This document shows, in pieces, positions 5,982 to 6,694 of a stretch of 6,694 nucleotides of DNA. Positions within the stretch are counted from its first letter, which is position 1; each line of letters opens with the position of its first letter. This stretch comes from Methanobacteriota archaeon (lineage in GTDB: Archaea; Thermoplasmatota; Poseidoniia; Poseidoniales; Poseidoniaceae): positions 6,385-13,078 of the forward strand of contig NZMN01000026.1 in the NCBI GenBank assembly GCA_002694525.1, in the 5' to 3' direction. A program made the translations under genes and the position numbers. The notes under the pieces are model-generated. The model saw only the letters and a list, made by a program, of their open reading frames with translations, was not told where the DNA came from and ran no database searches.

Positions 5982-6694
5982 ATGAGCGGCAAGACGGCCA
6001 TGGTAACCGGTATCACCGGACAGGACGGCTCCTACCTCGCAGAGCTCCTCCTCGAGAAGGGCTACACCGTCTACGGGTTGGTGCGTCGTGTTTCCCAGCC
6101 GACCTCCGGTCGCAGCCTCATCAACCACCTGATGAGCAACGACAAGTTCCACCTGCTCAACGGCGATTTGGCCGACCAGAACTCCATTGACAACGCCGTC
6201 AACCAGACCCAACCCGACGAATTCTACAACCTCGGCGCCATGTCCTTCGTCCCCGAATCGTGGCGCTCGCCCATGATGACCGCTGACATCACCGGTCTTG
6301 GCGCTCTGCGCTGCCTCGAAGCCATTCGCAAGCATGCGCCCCACTGTCGTTTCTATCAAGCCGGTTCCTCCGAGCAGTACGGCAAGGTTCGCGACGTCCC
6401 TCAAACCGAACTGACGCCGTTCCACCCTCGTTCGCCTTACGGCTGCGCGAAGGTGTTCGCCTTCGAAATCACCCGAAACTACCGTGAATCCTACGACATG
6501 TTTGCCTGCACCGGGATTCTCTTCAACCATGAGAGTCCACGTCGAGGCTTGGAGTTCGTGACCCGCAAGGTGACCATGACCGCCGCTCGCATCGCTCACG
6601 GATTCGATGAATGTTTGTGGATCGGCAACGTCGACGCCAAGCGAGACTGGGGCTTTGCCGGCGACTACGTCGAAATGCAGTGGCGCATGCTTCA
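5982..6694 (+). CDS. gmd: GDP-mannose 4,6-dehydratase, 3'-truncated by window edge
   Basis: The first 237 residues of GDP-mannose 4,6-dehydratase are present. This NADP-dependent short-chain dehydrogenase converts GDP-mannose to GDP-4-keto-6-deoxymannose, precursor of GDP-fucose, GDP-rhamnose and related sugars. The cofactor loop is GITGQDG (10-16). The catalytic set is S130 and E131 in SSEQYGK, with Y153 and K157 in SPYGCAK. The family signatures [15 protein letters not shown] and [15 protein letters not shown] are all visible. Complete family members have roughly 320-370 residues, so about a third is missing. The ATG at 5982 gives [10 protein letters not shown]; an internal ATG at 6000 would cut into the first strand. 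One variation is NLGAMSFV where most relatives read NLAAQSFV. It is divergent from a GT4 gene, consistent with a glycan-synthesis locus. Confidence 0.95.
   Translation, partial: MSGKTAMVTGITGQDGSYLAELLLEKGYTVYGLVRRVSQPTSGRSLINHLMSNDKFHLLNGDLADQNSIDNAVNQTQPDEFYNLGAMSFVPESWRSPMMTADITGLGALRCLEAIRKHAPHCRFYQAGSSEQYGKVRDVPQTELTPFHPRSPYGCAKVFAFEITRNYRESYDMFACTGILFNHESPRRGLEFVTRKVTMTAARIAHGFDECLWIGNVDAKRDWGFAGDYVEMQWRML

Noticed and set aside
5970..6599. 209-codon minus-strand open frame opposite gmd
   Set aside because: The + strand encodes an unmistakable GDP-mannose 4,6-dehydratase; the antisense frame is Gly/Val-rich with no motif.

Overview
The window is gene-dense, GC-rich DNA that probably comes from a marine planktonic euryarchaeon of the Marine Group II / Poseidoniales type. 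This assignment is an inference from several features. There is a fused 3-hydroxyacyl-CoA dehydrogenase/enoyl-CoA hydratase with the dehydrogenase first, an order known from archaea. There is an E1-like/JAMM gene pair. TATA-like boxes lie about 24-30 bases upstream of the chosen start codons with no well-placed Shine-Dalgarno, as expected for leaderless archaeal transcription. A GC-rich bacterium cannot be excluded without a phylogeny.

Layout, left to right. Bases 1-990 (+) hold the 3' part of a GT4-type glycosyltransferase. A 57-base gap follows, with a small inverted repeat and a TATA-like box. Bases 1048-3117 (+) encode a 689-residue bifunctional beta-oxidation enzyme with all catalytic residues of both halves visible. 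Its stop codon directly abuts the stop of a convergent three-gene operon on the minus strand (4531 down to 3118). In order of transcription this operon encodes an E1-like (ThiF/MoeB-fold) adenylating protein, a JAMM/MPN+ metalloprotease-like protein, and a 78-residue helical protein of unknown function. The three genes are joined by two ATGA start/stop overlaps. Upstream on the minus strand is a second GT4 glycosyltransferase (5927-4578). It is divergent from a GDP-mannose 4,6-dehydratase gene (gmd, 5982 onward, +) that runs off the right edge. The two divergent genes share a 54-base intergenic region with one symmetrically placed AT-rich box.

How the genes fit together. The two glycosyltransferases and gmd suggest a surface-glycan or glycoprotein sugar locus: GMD makes the precursor of GDP-linked deoxyhexoses, and the GT4 enzymes would transfer sugars. 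The beta-oxidation enzyme acts in acyl-CoA breakdown, or in crotonyl-CoA/3-hydroxybutyryl-CoA interconversion, and has no clear link to the glycan genes. The E1/JAMM/small-protein operon is the most interesting part. It has the gene pairing of a ubiquitin-like activation/deconjugation or sulfur-carrier module, but no beta-grasp protein with a Gly-Gly end is encoded here, and the third gene is not a recognised component. No RNA genes, CRISPR arrays, insertion sequences or prophage genes were seen.
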